Positions 51,310 through 63,837 of a stretch of 64,000 nucleotides of DNA are shown here, piece after piece. The translations under genes and the position numbers were made by a program. This DNA is from Paragorgia papillata (Eukaryota > Cnidaria > Anthozoa > Scleralcyonacea > Coralliidae), in assembly GCA_035771165.1 (NCBI GenBank), contig JAWNZC010000024.1:51001-115000 (forward strand), written 5' to 3'. Every line of letters begins with the position of its first letter. Position 1 is the stretch's first letter. Below the pieces are notes generated by a model. That model was not told where the DNA came from, did not search any database, and saw only the letters and a program-made list of their open reading frames with translations.

Positions 51310-54300
51310 TCAAACACGAATGTGCTGAGAAGTTGTAGACATACGGTGCATTGCCAAGACTTCATGGCTCAGTGATGTTGGATTCTTTTGTAACTTGGCT
51401 GTTTTAAAATACTGAACCAGCACTCCAATTACTGACACTACTGGAAACACAGCAAACACAATCCATGAAAAATAACACAGCTTTCTAAACTTTTGGTTGT
51501 ATAAGATGTGCTGAATGTACTCTGTGAATAAAAATCCTTCAATAAAATAATCCATGCCTCCCATGATAAAAGCTCCACCAGCAACAGATGTGCCAACAAT
51601 AATAAACAGTCGCTTCCACCACAATGTGGCACTTGCAAAAGCAAGGGCTAGACCAAGCACGATAAAAACAGGCTCTGCAAATGAACTAAAAGAATGCACC
51701 TCTGCAATGATCAGTATTGTGATGCAGCCAATAGAAAAACCTGTGCACAGTCCAGTTAAAAATATGCCACAGTAAAGCACACTGGAACAAAGAATGGATA
51801 CAAACAAAGCCATTGATCCAGTTATCAGCAACTGAATCGCCATGCTGTAATCAAATTTGTATTCAACAATGGAATATCCTACAAGACCAGCAATAGTGAA
51901 TCCCAACAGACTGAATGATGTCCTCTGCTGTCTAAAACCTGTGAGAGAGGAGCCATTTAGAATAATTGAGTCAGATGAATTTTTATGCAATGAAAAACAA
52001 ATTACTGTTGTCTGTACACGTAATATGTTAATTACTAATAATAATTATAAATTATTATATTTAATTATAACTAATTACATTCTCATTAGTAACTACCAGT
52101 ACCCACTGCCTGCTGAAGATTTGCTGTATGTTAATCAAAACATCAAATCAGATTATAATTGGAATTAATATTCAAAGTTTCAATACAGTAATTGTTACAG
52201 CCCTAATACATTATTAGCCAGTGGTGGACTAATGGCTCTTAATATTGAAAAGGGATGTTTTGACTATAACACTGATATACATATATACATGTACTGTACT
52301 GTATGTAGTCAGGTTTTCTGCACACTGTAATTGGCCAGTTACTGTGGATTAATTATATATTGTTTATTCCACTTTGTTTACATAACCTGGTGCAAACACT
52401 TGAGAAAGTTTGCATTGGGAGAATTTAAAGTACAGTACTTGATATGTAAACCCTCACAAACATATGGATTGGTTCCACATAAACTTTTTAATTCTCCCAA
52501 ACTCTTGGGCTATAATAAACACTTATTTACTGGCACCAAGGGAAATAGTGTGTTTTGTGGGCCCCAAGACTGCCATTGTTTCCTGAGGGCAACAATGAGC
52601 AGTCGAGGGGGCACAAAACACACTGTTTTCCCAAGGTATTGGTAAATAAGTGTTTTGTTATATATCAAGTGTCAAATGACAACAAAAATGTTGAGCAAAA
52701 CTTTCAGACATTGTCTTTAATGAAGGAAAACTGGAAAAAACAAAGTCAAACTGAACCTGACCATCTACTTCCATTTTTGACATTTTTCCCTAGGGAAAAA
52801 TATATGTAATGTTAATTGCCTGCTGCTATGGGTTATGCCGGAAAAATCACGATTTTTGGACCATCATGTGAGGACCATTCGCCCAATCAGAGAGCTAGAA
52901 AAACGGACTTTGACACTTGATATAATTATAACAATAAGTATTAAAACACAGGTAAGTCATTTTCTGCCATAGCAATAGAAGCAGTGGCAGACTTTCAGCC
53001 AGGCAGCCGTCCTAAGGACAGCCACTTTCGTCCAGCCGTCCTATGGACAGCCACTTTCGAAAAACCAGGTTTTTGGATGGCCACTTTTTGTATGGACGGC
53101 CATGGATGGCCTAAGCAAAATATTCTCCTCAAACAACAACTACAGGTTTCCCCCTTACTGATGTTTCTAGATTTTTGTTAGCTGCTGTTAACTTCAGCTA
53201 TTGTGTAGGTTTTGTTACTTATTTTTTCCAAGACCATGCAGACACAGAATAAAGACTTTATTCTGTGATGCAGATATGACGATTGATTGCACCTTGCGAG
53301 ATCGATTTAACCACATATATGTATATGTAAACCATTATGTGGTTCTAACATGAGGTAGCAACCATGTTGTTTAATAAAACCGTTCTTCAATAAGTTTGAC
53401 ACGCTCACTTGTTCCAAGACTCCTCGTCTTGTGGGTCCAAATAGCAACTGACCACGAGATACATTATAAAGATGTTTAATTTAACTGGTCGTTTGTGTTT
53501 TCAGACCTTTTTATTTTTCTCAAAAGTGCCCTCAAAACGCGGGAAATGCTGTTTCAGAGACCCAAAATTCAGAAATTTTCTGGGGGAGCATACCACCTGG
53601 ACCTCCCCAGAAATATGTCATCACAAATTTTTTTTGGATGGCCAGTTTTGAAATCCTGGCTAAAAGCCTGAGCAGTGGTGTAGGAAGCAAGTTGATCTTG
53701 GAGGGGCACAACTTCAAAAGGGCATTTGTTCAGGGGGCAGGACTTTAAAAGGACACTTGAAACACATGTTTTATCATAAAAAGGGCACTTTTCTGTTGCA
53801 AAAAGGGCACTTTATGACAAAGTTGGGGGGGGGGGGGGACATGCCCTGGTTCCTACACCCTGAATAGAAGGGCTCCTTATATATTGTTGCAATTTGGTTC
53901 CTCAACCTGACCAATTGATTTCATAAAATTGGTTGAACAATTTTCTGCTCTGAATTTGATTGGTGTATGACTAATAATCACACTTCCTATTGGTTGTTCA
54001 AAAACCAGAAACCAATCAAATTCATGACAGAAAGTTTCCAACAAATTTCAACAAATTAATTGGTCAGACTGAGGAATTGCAATTTGCAACAATATTTTAT
54101 CAGGAACACTTCCCACAACAGTAAATATATTTTATATGTATACAATTTTAATATTATATTATAATTTTTATCAAAATATCCATTTTGTTGAGTTTCTATG
54201 CAAGACTAAAATATGACAGTCGCTGTCATATTTTTGTTATATTAAGCTAATGCGATTCCTTTCATATTTTGCCTGTGTAAACAAACTCATAGGATTAATT

Positions 54301-55138
54301 TACGTCTTAATTTTCTAGTTGTCCATGTTCAATAGAGATCACGGCGCGCCCCAATTCTCAAAACCATCATCACTTCAATTTCTTAAAACGCTTAACTGAT
54401 CTACAAGTTACTCAAGTCTTCACACACTATGTCTATTAAAACAGATAATTTGTCTCGTTTAAATATTTCATTGCGCAATACAAAACAATATAGCATATTA
54501 TAAACATGCGAAAGCCCCCAAGCATTGAAGCAAAGATGTTACGCTGGTCTTTGCTGTATAATACAGTAAATCGTTTTGCATCGCTACACGAAACAATTTG
54601 CAGCGTGGCTTGTCGTTGACATGTAAGAACAAGTGTTCTTACACTTTTGGTTTTTAACTCGCGACTTTTTAGATTATTTTCAGGCCATACGTTGCGAACG
54701 AATTGTCGCCGGCGAATTCATAGCAAATTCAACAGCTTCACAAATTTTAAAGCTATTTCTCAGATAGCGTGAAAATTGTTGAACCTACTAGAAAATCTCA
54801 AACTTATTCCATGTACAAAAGAGAACACGGTGACCAGAGTGCGAGGAATCCCCCAAAAGCAAAATATGCCAAAGTAGACACTTACCGAAGCTACAAAGTA
54901 TGCCGCCGTTAATGATAAGAAAGCCACAAATGACAGCAGGAAAGATCGAATAGGTCGGCCGAACTTCGCTCCATTCACAGCTCACGTAATCGATTTTCGT
55001 TTGGTTTTTCGTCCGGGAGAATGACGTATTGTTCGTGTTCGACGTATTTGTTGTATTCTCGGCCAGACCCGAACAAAGGAAGGAGAGTAGCAAGAACAAG
55101 GCAAAAATTGACGACAAACAACGGCGGCTGGTCATCAT
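51310..55138 (-). CDS. TMEM198-like (DUF4203) multi-pass membrane protein (2 coding exons, 293 aa)
   Basis: Coding exons 55138-54886 and 51938-51310, joined in phase (84 codons+1, 2+208 codons). A 5' UTR intron is suggested by a donor at 55273 (GACG|GTAAGG) and an acceptor at 55159 (TTATTAG). The protein starts with a signal peptide (SSIFALFLLLSFLCSG), then a short extracellular stretch dense in N-glycosylation sequons (NTT, NTS, NNT, NQT), a Cys, and seven hydrophobic segments, e.g. FPAVICGFLIINGGIL, FSLLGFTIAGLVGYSIV, ALFVSILCSSVLYCGIF and FSWIVFAVFPVVSVIGVL. Order and spacing fit the TMEM198 family; vertebrate TMEM198 is linked to Wnt signalling by aiding LRP6 phosphorylation, which may not transfer. 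The first of two adjacent ATGs is taken as start; the second (55135) is as good. The cytoplasmic tail is short. Confidence 0.85.
51939..54885. other. Intron of the TMEM198-like gene
   Basis: 2.95 kb. Contains the hAT composite at 52982-53862 and an inverted pair near 52500-52650 (AATAAACACTTATTTACTGG / GGTAAATAAGTGTTT). No exon supported. Confidence 0.6.
52982..53862. mobile_element. hAT-type composite element with perfect 8-bp duplication
   Basis: The left end CAGTGGCAGACTTTC and right end TTCCTACACCCTG are flanked by AATAAGAAG-like direct repeats: exactly AATAGAAG at 52974-52981 and 53863-53870. A second left-type end (CAGTGGTGTAGGAA, about 53674) pairs with the right end as a proper TIR, so two MITE types share this unit. 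Confidence 0.7.
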
Positions 55139-55157
55139 GATTTCGTGATATGAAAAC

Positions 55158-55273
55158 CCTAATAAACAAAAATGCACTTTGTTTGAACATCAAGACATAA
55201 CAAGTTACTTAATGGCATAACGAGTTTTCGTCACTCAGAAATCAACATCTTTACAAAGCCATTTTCCTTACCG
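55158..55273 (-). other. 5' UTR intron of the TMEM198-like gene
   Basis: Donor GTAAGG at 55272 and acceptor TTATTAG ending at 55159 bracket a short intron of about 114 bp. The 5' exon extends upstream of 55273; its start is not determined. Confidence 0.5.
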
Positions 55274-55606
55274 TCTCCGATGAATCTTGATCGGCGCTGT
55301 GTCGCTGTGAAACCCGATCGCACAACAATGTGGCCCAAGAAAAGGACAAATACCAGTTATTCTGTGCTATAGCGCTGTTGTATTTGCATAAGAGACATTA
55401 CATCGTCTGCGAACAAAAAATATATCACCAATGCTAACAATGCGGTTGATAGCATAACACAAAGCACCTTTTCGCCATATTAAACAAACCCATAAAAAAC
55501 TTTGAACTTCTCAATAATTGCCTTTCATCGACAAAAAATTTTGCAATTGTTTGTAAAACCGCGTCGGCGTTCGCGCGTCGCTTAATTCCAAAGGTCGTTT
55601 TCTTTC

Positions 55607-55840
55607 GGGTAGGGATAAAACGCGGATGCGGATGGCGGACGGCGGATGCGGATGGCGGATGGCGGATGAGAAAAGGCGGATAGAGGATAAAACGCGGATG
55701 AGAAAAGGCGGATAGAGGATAAAACGCGGATGAGAAAAGGCGGATGGGGGATAAAACGCGGATGAGAAAAGGCGGATAGAGGATAAAACGCGGATGAGAA
55801 AAGGCGGATAGAGGATAAAACGCGGATGGGCAAAATAACG
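55607..55840. repeat. 32-bp satellite in the left TIR
   Basis: Units of CGCGGATGAGAAAAGGCGGA followed by TAGAGGATAAAA, five to six copies, after a GCGGATGGCGGA-type head. Confidence 0.92.
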
Positions 55841-57094
55841 GGGGAACATAAAATAAAATGATATTAGATATAAAACCCTGTAGATATAAAACGAAAGAGA
55901 AAGAGAATTTAAAATGTCGGAAGAAATCAAGGTTTAATACGCGTTACATAGTGTTAATCGAAGGCAAGCTGTTTTTCAAAATTTAGAGTTTATCTATATC
56001 TACTGAATAAACATCGCTAACGACTCAAATAATATTACGAATTTACGAGATTATAGATTAGAAAGCACAGTACTGTTCTCATTGTGGCATGAATCAGAGG
56101 GTTTTTACAACACGCATTTAATATGGCACTGTTCGTAGTTCTAACACGATTAAAATTCCGGTGATCTAAATACATGACGGAGGGGATAAAACGTGGTTTC
56201 GCGAAAAACGCGCAAGCGAATTGCGAAAATACCATGCATTGCACGGAAGAACGTTAAATGTTGTTTTTTTAGATTTATATATAATTTCGATACATATCCT
56301 GTTAGGCATTAAATTTGAGTTTAAGATACCCATTTACTTTATCAGTCATCGACCGCTTTTCGGCTTTTGGTTAATTAGCTTTAATGCGGTGTTGTTTTGC
56401 TGGTTGTTTTGCTGACGTTTCAAGGTTTCATATATGTGAAATCGCTCATTACTTAAACAGGTCTTGGACTTTACGGTATATAATGGCATTGGCAGTCCGT
56501 CCGGCAACGCTTCATTCGTAGCCAGCGTTCTGTTTTGGCCATTACTTCCTTCGGTGAGAACCAGAAATTTCTCGAATGATCAATAAAGTTCCGCGTTTCC
56601 TGTTGTTGTTAAGAACGCTCATGCAAACGGAAAGTTAAGTTTATATAAGAGGTAATGACACTGGGCTGAATTTAAACCTTTTCCCTTTGTTATTGTATCG
56701 GAATCATGCGCTGTATATTTAATAAAGGCATAAGTCTCTTCTATATATTTATCAACATTCTGAATAAAAACATCCAAGCAACTGTTCAAAATCACAGAGT
56801 TTTTTAAATTGGTTTTAATTGTTTTGGGGGCGCAGTAATTGGCATTAGCTGTTGCGTTCACCCAGCCTGATACTTGTATTCTGCAATATATAGCATGGCA
56901 AAGCTATAATAAATATATAAAATAGGATCACGGTACAAATGAAGTCTAGTCCTTTAGAAATTTTAAGGATTGTTTCAATAATATTGTTTCATTGTAAATA
57001 TTTTTTTAAATCATATTATCTCAACTTTAAGTTTATTATACACGTTTGTTATATAAATGTAAGATTCCTTGTTCAAATAAAGATCACTAGGACC

Positions 57095-57200
57095 CGTTTA
57101 TACTAGAACAAAAGGTTCCGGATTCACATTGTTTTTTATTCCCATGAGGATGAAAAACAATGTGAATCTGGATACTTTTGCTCTAGTGTAAACGGGGTCT
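57095..57200. repeat. Small hairpin inside the foldback element
   Basis: CCCGTTTATACTAGAACAAA and inverted TTTGCTCTAGTGTAAACGGG flank a GATTCACATTGTTTTT / AAAAACAATGTGAATC pair. A related word, ACACTAGAGCAAAAGTTTC, is at about 37033. Confidence 0.75.
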
Positions 57201-57779
57201 AAATAAGGGGCTTCACTATTAACTCCTTTCTTCGGCCGTAAGATGATATTTAAAGTGCCCCTAACCTCGACAATTTTTATTGTCTTATTTAGAAGAACTT
57301 TTAAAATGATAAAATATATAATCGAAATTATATATAAATCTAAAAAAACAACATTTAACGTTTTCCGTGCAATGCATGGTATTTTCGCAATTCGCTTGCG
57401 CGTTTTTCGCGAAACCACGTTTTATCCCCTCCGTCATGTATTTAGATCACCGGAATTTTAATCGTGTTAGAACTACGAACAGTGCCATATTAAATGCGTG
57501 TTGTAAAAACCCTCTGATTCATGCCACAATGAGAACAGTACTGTGCTTTCTAATCTATAATCTCGTAAATTCGTAATATTATTTGAGTCGTTAGCGATGT
57601 TTATTCAGTAGATATAGATAAACTCTAAATTTTGAAAAACAGCTTGCCTTCGATCAACACTATGTAACGCGTATTAAACCTTGATTTCTTCCGACATTTT
57701 AAATTCTCTTTCTCTTTCGTTTTATATCTACAGGGTTTTATATCTAATATCATTTTATTTTATGTTCCCCCGTTATTTT

Positions 57780-58164
57780 GCCCATCCGCGTTTTATCCTC
57801 TATCCGCCTTTTCTCATCCGCGTTTTATCCTCTATCCGCCTTTTCTCATCCGCGTTTTATCCTCTATCCGCCTTTTCTCATCCGCGTTTTATCCTCTATC
57901 CGCCTTTTCTCATCCGCGTTTTATCCCCCATCCGCCTTTTCTCAACCGCGTTTTATCCTCTATCCGCCTTTTCTCATCCGCGTTTTATCCCCCATCCGCC
58001 TTTTCTCATCCGCGTTTTATCCCCCATCCGCCTTTTCTCATCCGCGTTTTATCCTCCATCCGCCTTTTCTCATCCGCGTTTTATCCTCTATCCGCCTTTT
58101 CTCATCCGCCATCCGCCATCCGCATCCGCCGTCCGCCATCCGCATCCGCGTTTTATCCCTACCC
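57780..58164. repeat. 32-bp satellite in the right TIR
   Basis: Inverted form of the left array, with about ten units; two variants (CTCTATCCGCC and CCCCATCCGCC) alternate. Confidence 0.92.
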
Positions 58165-58173
58165 TTTTCTTTC

Positions 58174-58992
58174 CGGTCGTTCCAGACTTCTCGAAATTTC
58201 TCACGCGATGGATAACAAGGCGAGGACACGGCCACCTGTCGCAATATAATATAGCATAATTTTTGCATTGTTATTCAGTAGATTAGAAGCGCGGGAGTCC
58301 ATATACTTTTCTCGATTCGTTTGGTGTATCGATTCGATTAGATGAGAAGCGGTGATTGTACCATGAAATATAGTCAGAACTCACAACGCCCAACAATCAT
58401 TCGAGTGCGGGGCAAAATAATTTATCACTATGCAAAACATTCAAGGAATTAAAATTGGATAAAAGCTGACAAAATATCTTGCGTTTTCAGCCTGACAGTG
58501 AGTACATTAAAAAATCGGCACGCTCAGGCGCGCATGCATGCATGTATGCATACCTACAGCTGGCAAGGCCACCTATTTTAAAACATTACGATCTCCGCTA
58601 AAATCTGCACCTTCAAAACCTTGCCCTTCTGGACTTTCCAGCCACCTTAAAGCCATTACTTAGGTTAAAGCATAACAAACTTAACAAAAGTTTAAAAATG
58701 TTGATACGACAGTTCTTGCATTTCAGTCGAAGACTTACGCAAAGTTTGATTCACGGTTTCACCTCCCACGTTCAAAACCTTAGGCTAGCGCTATCAAAAC
58801 CTTCGTCAGAGATATATTTTGTCTAGATCTGTCGGTAGAATAAAGTTGTTTGTTGTGGTAAAACAATTAAACAACTTATAATTAAATGGTCAAAAACCAA
58901 AGCAAAATCGAGATTGCGTTGAGTAACACACCCCGCAATCACAAAGTCCAACACAGCTTTGTTGCAGTATATAGAAGCATTGCCACAACATA
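58174..58992. other. Non-coding stretch
   Basis: No exon, TIR or array recognised. Confidence 0.4.
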
Positions 58993-59150
58993 GGGCGCTT
59001 TCCAATTGACAGGTTAGACCGATCAGTCCGGCCAGAATGGACTTGTTTTCTATTAGGACCAAATTTTCCAGTCAGACCATCCCAGGTCTCAAACGAATCG
59101 TGTTCCATTTAACCGGACTGACGGGTCTAACCGTGTAAATGGAAAGCCCC
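58993..59150. mobile_element. 158-bp TIR element, CATA duplication
   Basis: GGGCGCTTTCCAATTGACAG and inverted end ...TAAATGGAAAGCCCC; inner arms GGTTAGACCGATCAGTCCGG / CCGGACTGACGGGTCTAACC. CATA on both sides (58989-58992, 59151-59154). Confidence 0.72.
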
Positions 59151-60670
59151 CATAGACTGAGTTTTAGTTTTCTACCACTGGAGCAACGGATTTTTAAGGC
59201 TACATAAATGGCACCGCTCCTGCGTCAGAGATTGGGTCAGAAGTAAGAGTGCCACGCATATATATTTAACAGACAAATCTGATAAACCAAATGGCCGAGT
59301 TATCAAAAGAGGCAAAGTTTACCTGTGTGACAAGTTATATATATACATGGAAAATTGCAGAGATCGTTGGGTGTGACCACTTCTCTGCGCCGTGCAACTA
59401 CTGCAACGTGTATAAACAGATTTGCAATGACGGGTGCAAAACAAACTTATTCCAAAACGGCTAACAATTTAAAATTCTTTTATATGCATATAAATTGCCC
59501 TCATGGCCTCGTTTTAGAGTAAAAATTATTTTGAATTTATATGCATATAAAAGAATATTAATTCGGCGACCATTTTGGAATAAGGTGTATTTCCCGTATC
59601 CCGACACGTTAGATTATAGCTGATCCAACCCCGGACCACGTCTTCGTTATTTTATAGAAATCCCGAACCCCATTGTTCAATCTCTTTATATCACGATAGC
59701 AAATATTTCTAGATTTCGTTTCCCGACATTTTTTGAAATCCCGAATCTCGTCCAATTTTTCTTTTGTATCCCATTTCTCGTTATATTTTGAAATAATCGT
59801 TATCCCGCGCCCGATAAATCTACTGTGGACGAACCCTCATATAAGGCATGTTCACGTCATGGATACGCATAAATGTCGCCTTGATTTCGCATTAAGAATT
59901 TAAGAGAATTTTTGGCACACTAAAATAACACTCAATGCATTTTCTCAACTACCAGTGAGCCGTGTACGGTATTTTTGACCCAATTATCTAGGTGATAAAA
60001 CAAAAATTATTCAATTTAAAGTGAGTAACCAAAGCAAAATTAATCAATACCGTTAACTTAAGTTAGTAATTCAACTGCTCAAAAATCATCTGAAATGCAT
60101 TTTCTTAACTACAAATATCAACCTTTGATAGTATTTTTACTCAATTACCTCGGTAGTTGTAGTCGACTGATTTGAAGTGGGTAATTACCAAGATGAAGAA
60201 AGCTTTCTTTCTGAGGCTTCGGAAGTCCCAGTATTTCAACCATTTTGTTTCACTATTCTTGCTGTTTTCCCCATTGAATAGTTTTCCGGTTTTCCCCGCC
60301 TCTTTTTAGCTGACGTCAGCATAAACCAAATCTGAGAGTTACCAAGTTTTGGACGGTTTTACATGTAATTTCCACGTAATTTCTCGAAATAAATTAATAG
60401 AGAAAATTCTCGTCTTATTTACGATAAACGCAAAGATAATGTGAATTTATTCAAGAGTTTGTGTAAACAAGGATTCTGCCCGACGACAAATTAAAACTAC
60501 AAAAATCAGTACGTTGTATCCGTCTTGATTGCGGGGTATAATAAGTATGCGAGCTATACTACGCAATTTCTCTCGTAACTTTTGTCGTAACAAAATTATG
60601 AGACAAGTTGCACAAAAAAACTCATAATGTAACACTTTAAAAAAATTCAAGACAAAGTATTATAATCGAT
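59151..60670. other. Non-coding stretch with a small hairpin
   Basis: TTTTATATGCATATAAAT near 59479 is inverted at about 59540. Otherwise nothing supported. Confidence 0.4.
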
Positions 60671-60679
60671 ATTTTAAAC

Positions 60680-60925
60680 CCCCCACACGTATCCGGATTT
60701 TTTTGAAACCGCAACTTTTTTGTTACGAATTGGCCTTCCGTCCACACGTAAACTATGAAGGTCAAGAAGCGGTTATCAAAACTGGAACTTTCGAAAGATG
60801 GTCTCCAAAGTGGAACTTTTTAAAAACGCCGTATTCCTGTTCTCGTGTGGACGCGGATTTTTTTGGAAAACGGATAAAAAAAGTTGCGTTTCAAACAAAA
60901 ACGGATACGTGCATGTGGACAAGAC
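60680..60925. mobile_element. MITE with ACACGTATCCGGATTTTT ends
   Basis: ACACGTATCCGGATTTTTTT then GAAACCGCAACTTTTTT on the left; inverted on the right (AAAAAAGTTGCGTTTCAAAC then AACGGATACGTGCATGTGG). The open frame across it has no domain. Confidence 0.65.
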
Positions 60926-60940
60926 CTTATTTAAGTGTAC

Positions 60941-61153
60941 GTACACCGCCCGTCAAAACATGTTCTAAATTTAAGCCAAAGTCAACCGTTTTGAAATCAA
61001 CACCGTGGGATTGGCGAGACGTGATTGGCTAAGGGCACATTCATGTGACAATAATGCATTGGTTCGAATGTATCGAATGAAAACCTAATACGTTTGCAAG
61101 GTAAACATTTAACTTCGACGTTGACATAAAACATGTTTTGACGGGCGGTGTAC
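60941..61153. mobile_element. 213-bp MITE with GTACACCGCCCGTCAAAACA ends
   Basis: Perfect inverted ends of about 24 bp (GTACACCGCCCGTCAAAACA + TGTT, and complement ending at 61153). Target duplication not clear. Confidence 0.8.
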
Positions 61154-61330
61154 ACGCTTAGCTAGGTGCCAACGACTGTAGTGGTATGGCGGATTGTTTC
61201 ATTATTAACAACTTCTCGTGTTAAGTCAGGACTTGTATAAATGTGAACGAAAAACAAGAACGCAGAATTTGCCGAACTTCCAAACGTCCGCTGAGGGTCT
61301 CTAACCGAGTAGAAACGAGGACGAGTAATT

Positions 61331-61664
61331 AGGCCTGGTCTGGTCTATACAGCGTGCTATGAGCGCACCGACGCTGATAGAACGCTGCCAAATTTATTAT
61401 AACACTAAAATGAAATTATGGATTATAATAAATTATATTCAATCATCGCTTATTTAGGTACGGTGTTGGCTCGTTCGTATAAACCACCAGCGTGCTTCAC
61501 CGTGCTAAGAGCGTTCCGCACGCCTTCGACGAGCGAGCCGCACGGTTAAGAGCGGACCTAATTCAGAGAGCGAACCAAATTGATTTATACAGCGTGCTAT
61601 GACCGAACCAATTAGGCAAATAATTAGTTCGGTGCGCTCATAGCACGCTGTATGAACCAGGCCT
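61331..61664. mobile_element. MITE with AGGCCTGGT ends
   Basis: Left AGGCCTGGTCTGGTCTATAC then AGCGTGCTATGAGCGCACCG; right is the inverted copy with one 6-bp difference. AATT on both sides (61327-61330, 61665-61668). The end AGGCCTGG is shared with the element at 25053. Confidence 0.78.
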
Positions 61665-61669
61665 AATTA

Positions 61670-63120
61670 AATTATAATTTATTTTCGTTTTACGTACGTA
61701 AGAGTAGAAAAGCGAGGAAGATGAGACCACTGCATAATCCGCGGATTGGTTTTCTGGATCAAAAATCGCACGTGTAAACGGGCCTTAATTAACAACAAAC
61801 AAGAAATAAAATACTGCACGAAGCAAAGCCGAGAGCAGTATTTTTGTTCGGGTTGTTAGTGAACGAGTGAATTATTCAATTTGAGTTACTAGCTAGTACA
61901 CTGGATAAGGAATTTACGCTTGCGAAATGAGTGACAATCTCACTGAACATTTGCAAGGCATCTTTGCTTAAATTTCCTCGCGTTAAGAAATTGTAATATT
62001 CCAAGCTGTTCAATATTTTGTTTTCCTCGGTATAGCTTCACAATTTCAAAAATTCGGCAACCGTGCTTTATTATCCACGAGTAATAACCACTGGTAATAA
62101 CGCATGACTGAGCGTTGCTATGGCATGACAGGGTGTCACGTGGTGCAAACTATCCAATCAGAAGTCAGAAAATACACCAGTGTACAAAATTTGAATATTA
62201 AGTTAAACATTTCTTTGCGGGTTAGGTTTAGTAAAAATATTAGAATTAAAATTCTCAATCATTAATAATTCATGATTATCGTAGCCAATTCATGAACGTG
62301 TACCACCACATTACATGCACGAGTTTTGATAGGAAGTTTCCTACAGGTTTTCATTGGGTAGGCATTTCTTAATCTACATATAGAAGTCGATGCATGAAGA
62401 AAACACCGGAAATCGCGATGCGAATACTCGTTTGAGAAGCAAAATCAAACACTCATTTATCGTGTTTCATCAGGGCACTCCAAACCGGGGCTACGCCCTC
62501 CTCACGGAACACTCAAACTCTTGTTTGATCTATTACTTGATCATGAAACCCACGGCACAGAATCTGACGGTGCAGGTCAGATTATAGTAGGGATACTGGG
62601 GCGTTTTGGAAGTTATTAAACTAGCTTCAAATATTAAATATAATAGTCAGTCAACCCTGACTTCTTTAAATTGTAAAACTTATCTTGCTTTCTAATAACC
62701 GCCGTCGTCGTCCTAGCAACTTAAAGTCCTTAGTGTACAAGATGGACAGTAAACCCACCCACATCAGCCAATTTCATTGTATAATTTTGAACGGAGAAAA
62801 GTGTGATATTATATTACTTATCACATCGTTTATCGCATACTGATGAAGTATTTTTTAATTTCTAACTCTTAAAGTTTCTTTCTAGGTAAATTAAATAAAA
62901 AAATGATTTCATTGCAGAAGAGTCGTGAGATAAGATGGTTAATTAATGTTCACTCGTGTGATAAAGAATTTAACATCGCTAGTGAAGCTTAAATCCTTTA
63001 TCACACTCAAAATCTCAAAGTCTGTTAACAAGAAGTGTTCGCAACAAGCTTGCAGAAAACTGAAGTTTTATCAAGCCGATACAAGCTTGTTGTTCGCAAC
63101 CTTCTATAGCAACTTGTTAT
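61670..63120. other. Non-coding stretch
   Basis: A CATTAATAATTCATGA-family remnant at 62257-62275. No gene or complete element recognised. Confidence 0.4.
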
Positions 63121-63123
63121 TGA

Positions 63124-63575
63124 AGGGGCATATGACTCGAAAATTAGGTTTGTCTTATTGAAAAGAACATTTAAAATGATAAAATAACATCTTTTGCAGT
63201 TTTTGGTTTCCTTGCTTCGTTTTTGAGATATTCCAGTTTGTTTGATATGCAAATGACCCAACTTTTTACGTCACACGTGCACAATGAATATTATGAGTTA
63301 CGGAGAGAAGGTTACACATCTTTGCTATTGTGAAACGAAATCACTTGGAATTCTACATGTTTGCCAGTGTTGTAGGTAGAAACACGCACATGCTTCCTTT
63401 GACTTAAGCCCATGTTTTCATAATAGCAGAGATATGTAATTTGTCATTTGCATATCAAATAAGCTGGAATATCTCAAAAACGAAGCAAGGAAACCAAAAA
63501 CTGCAAAATATGTCATTTTATCATTTTAAATGTTCTTTTCAATAAGATAAACTTAATTTTCGAGTCATACGCCCT
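63124..63575. mobile_element. F1 hairpin family, complete copy
   Basis: TTAA on the right (63576-63579), TTGA on the left. TIR GGGCATATGACTCGAAAATT and inverted copy. Centre TTTTTACGTCACACGTGCAC. Confidence 0.85.
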
Positions 63576-63837
63576 TTAAGCGCAGAGCAGTAACAAGTTG
63601 TTGGAGTCGTCAACCTTGTTACAAGTTGTGAACATCCTGTTACAGACGGCTAAATTGGGACAACCAGCAAATTACAGCCCAGTGACGGCTTGTTGGAATT
63701 ACGAGCCTTGTAACAACCTGCTTATATACAGGTATATTGCAGTGCCACTGCTCTCTCCTCCGCAATAACCCGAGCGTTTTTACACGTGTAGGGTTCGAGT
63801 TTTTGTTTGGGTTAGTTAGGTGACTCAGAATATAAAT

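Larger units (their letters stand above)
55607..58164. mobile_element. Complete foldback/Mutator-like element, 2558 bp, 9-bp target duplication
   Basis: Ends are a perfect inverted pair: GGGTAGGGATAAAACGCGG at 55607 and its complement ending at 58164. Target duplication TTTTCTTTC at 55598-55606 and 58165-58173. TIRs are about 685 bp (55607-56291) and 844 bp (57321-58164); they differ mainly in the number of tandem units. The 1.03-kb centre has no transposase. Located about 330 bp upstream of the TMEM198-like 5' exon. Confidence 0.93.

Noticed and set aside
55511..58259. Reading frames of up to 192 codons (HPRFILYPPFLIR repeats) on both arms
   Set aside because: They come from the 32-bp satellite in the inverted repeats and appear in several frames.
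60941..61153. ACACCGCCCGTC resembles the conserved small-subunit rRNA motif near primer 1492R
   Set aside because: It is the terminal inverted repeat of a 213-bp MITE; flanking sequence is not rRNA and the motif appears inverted at the other end.
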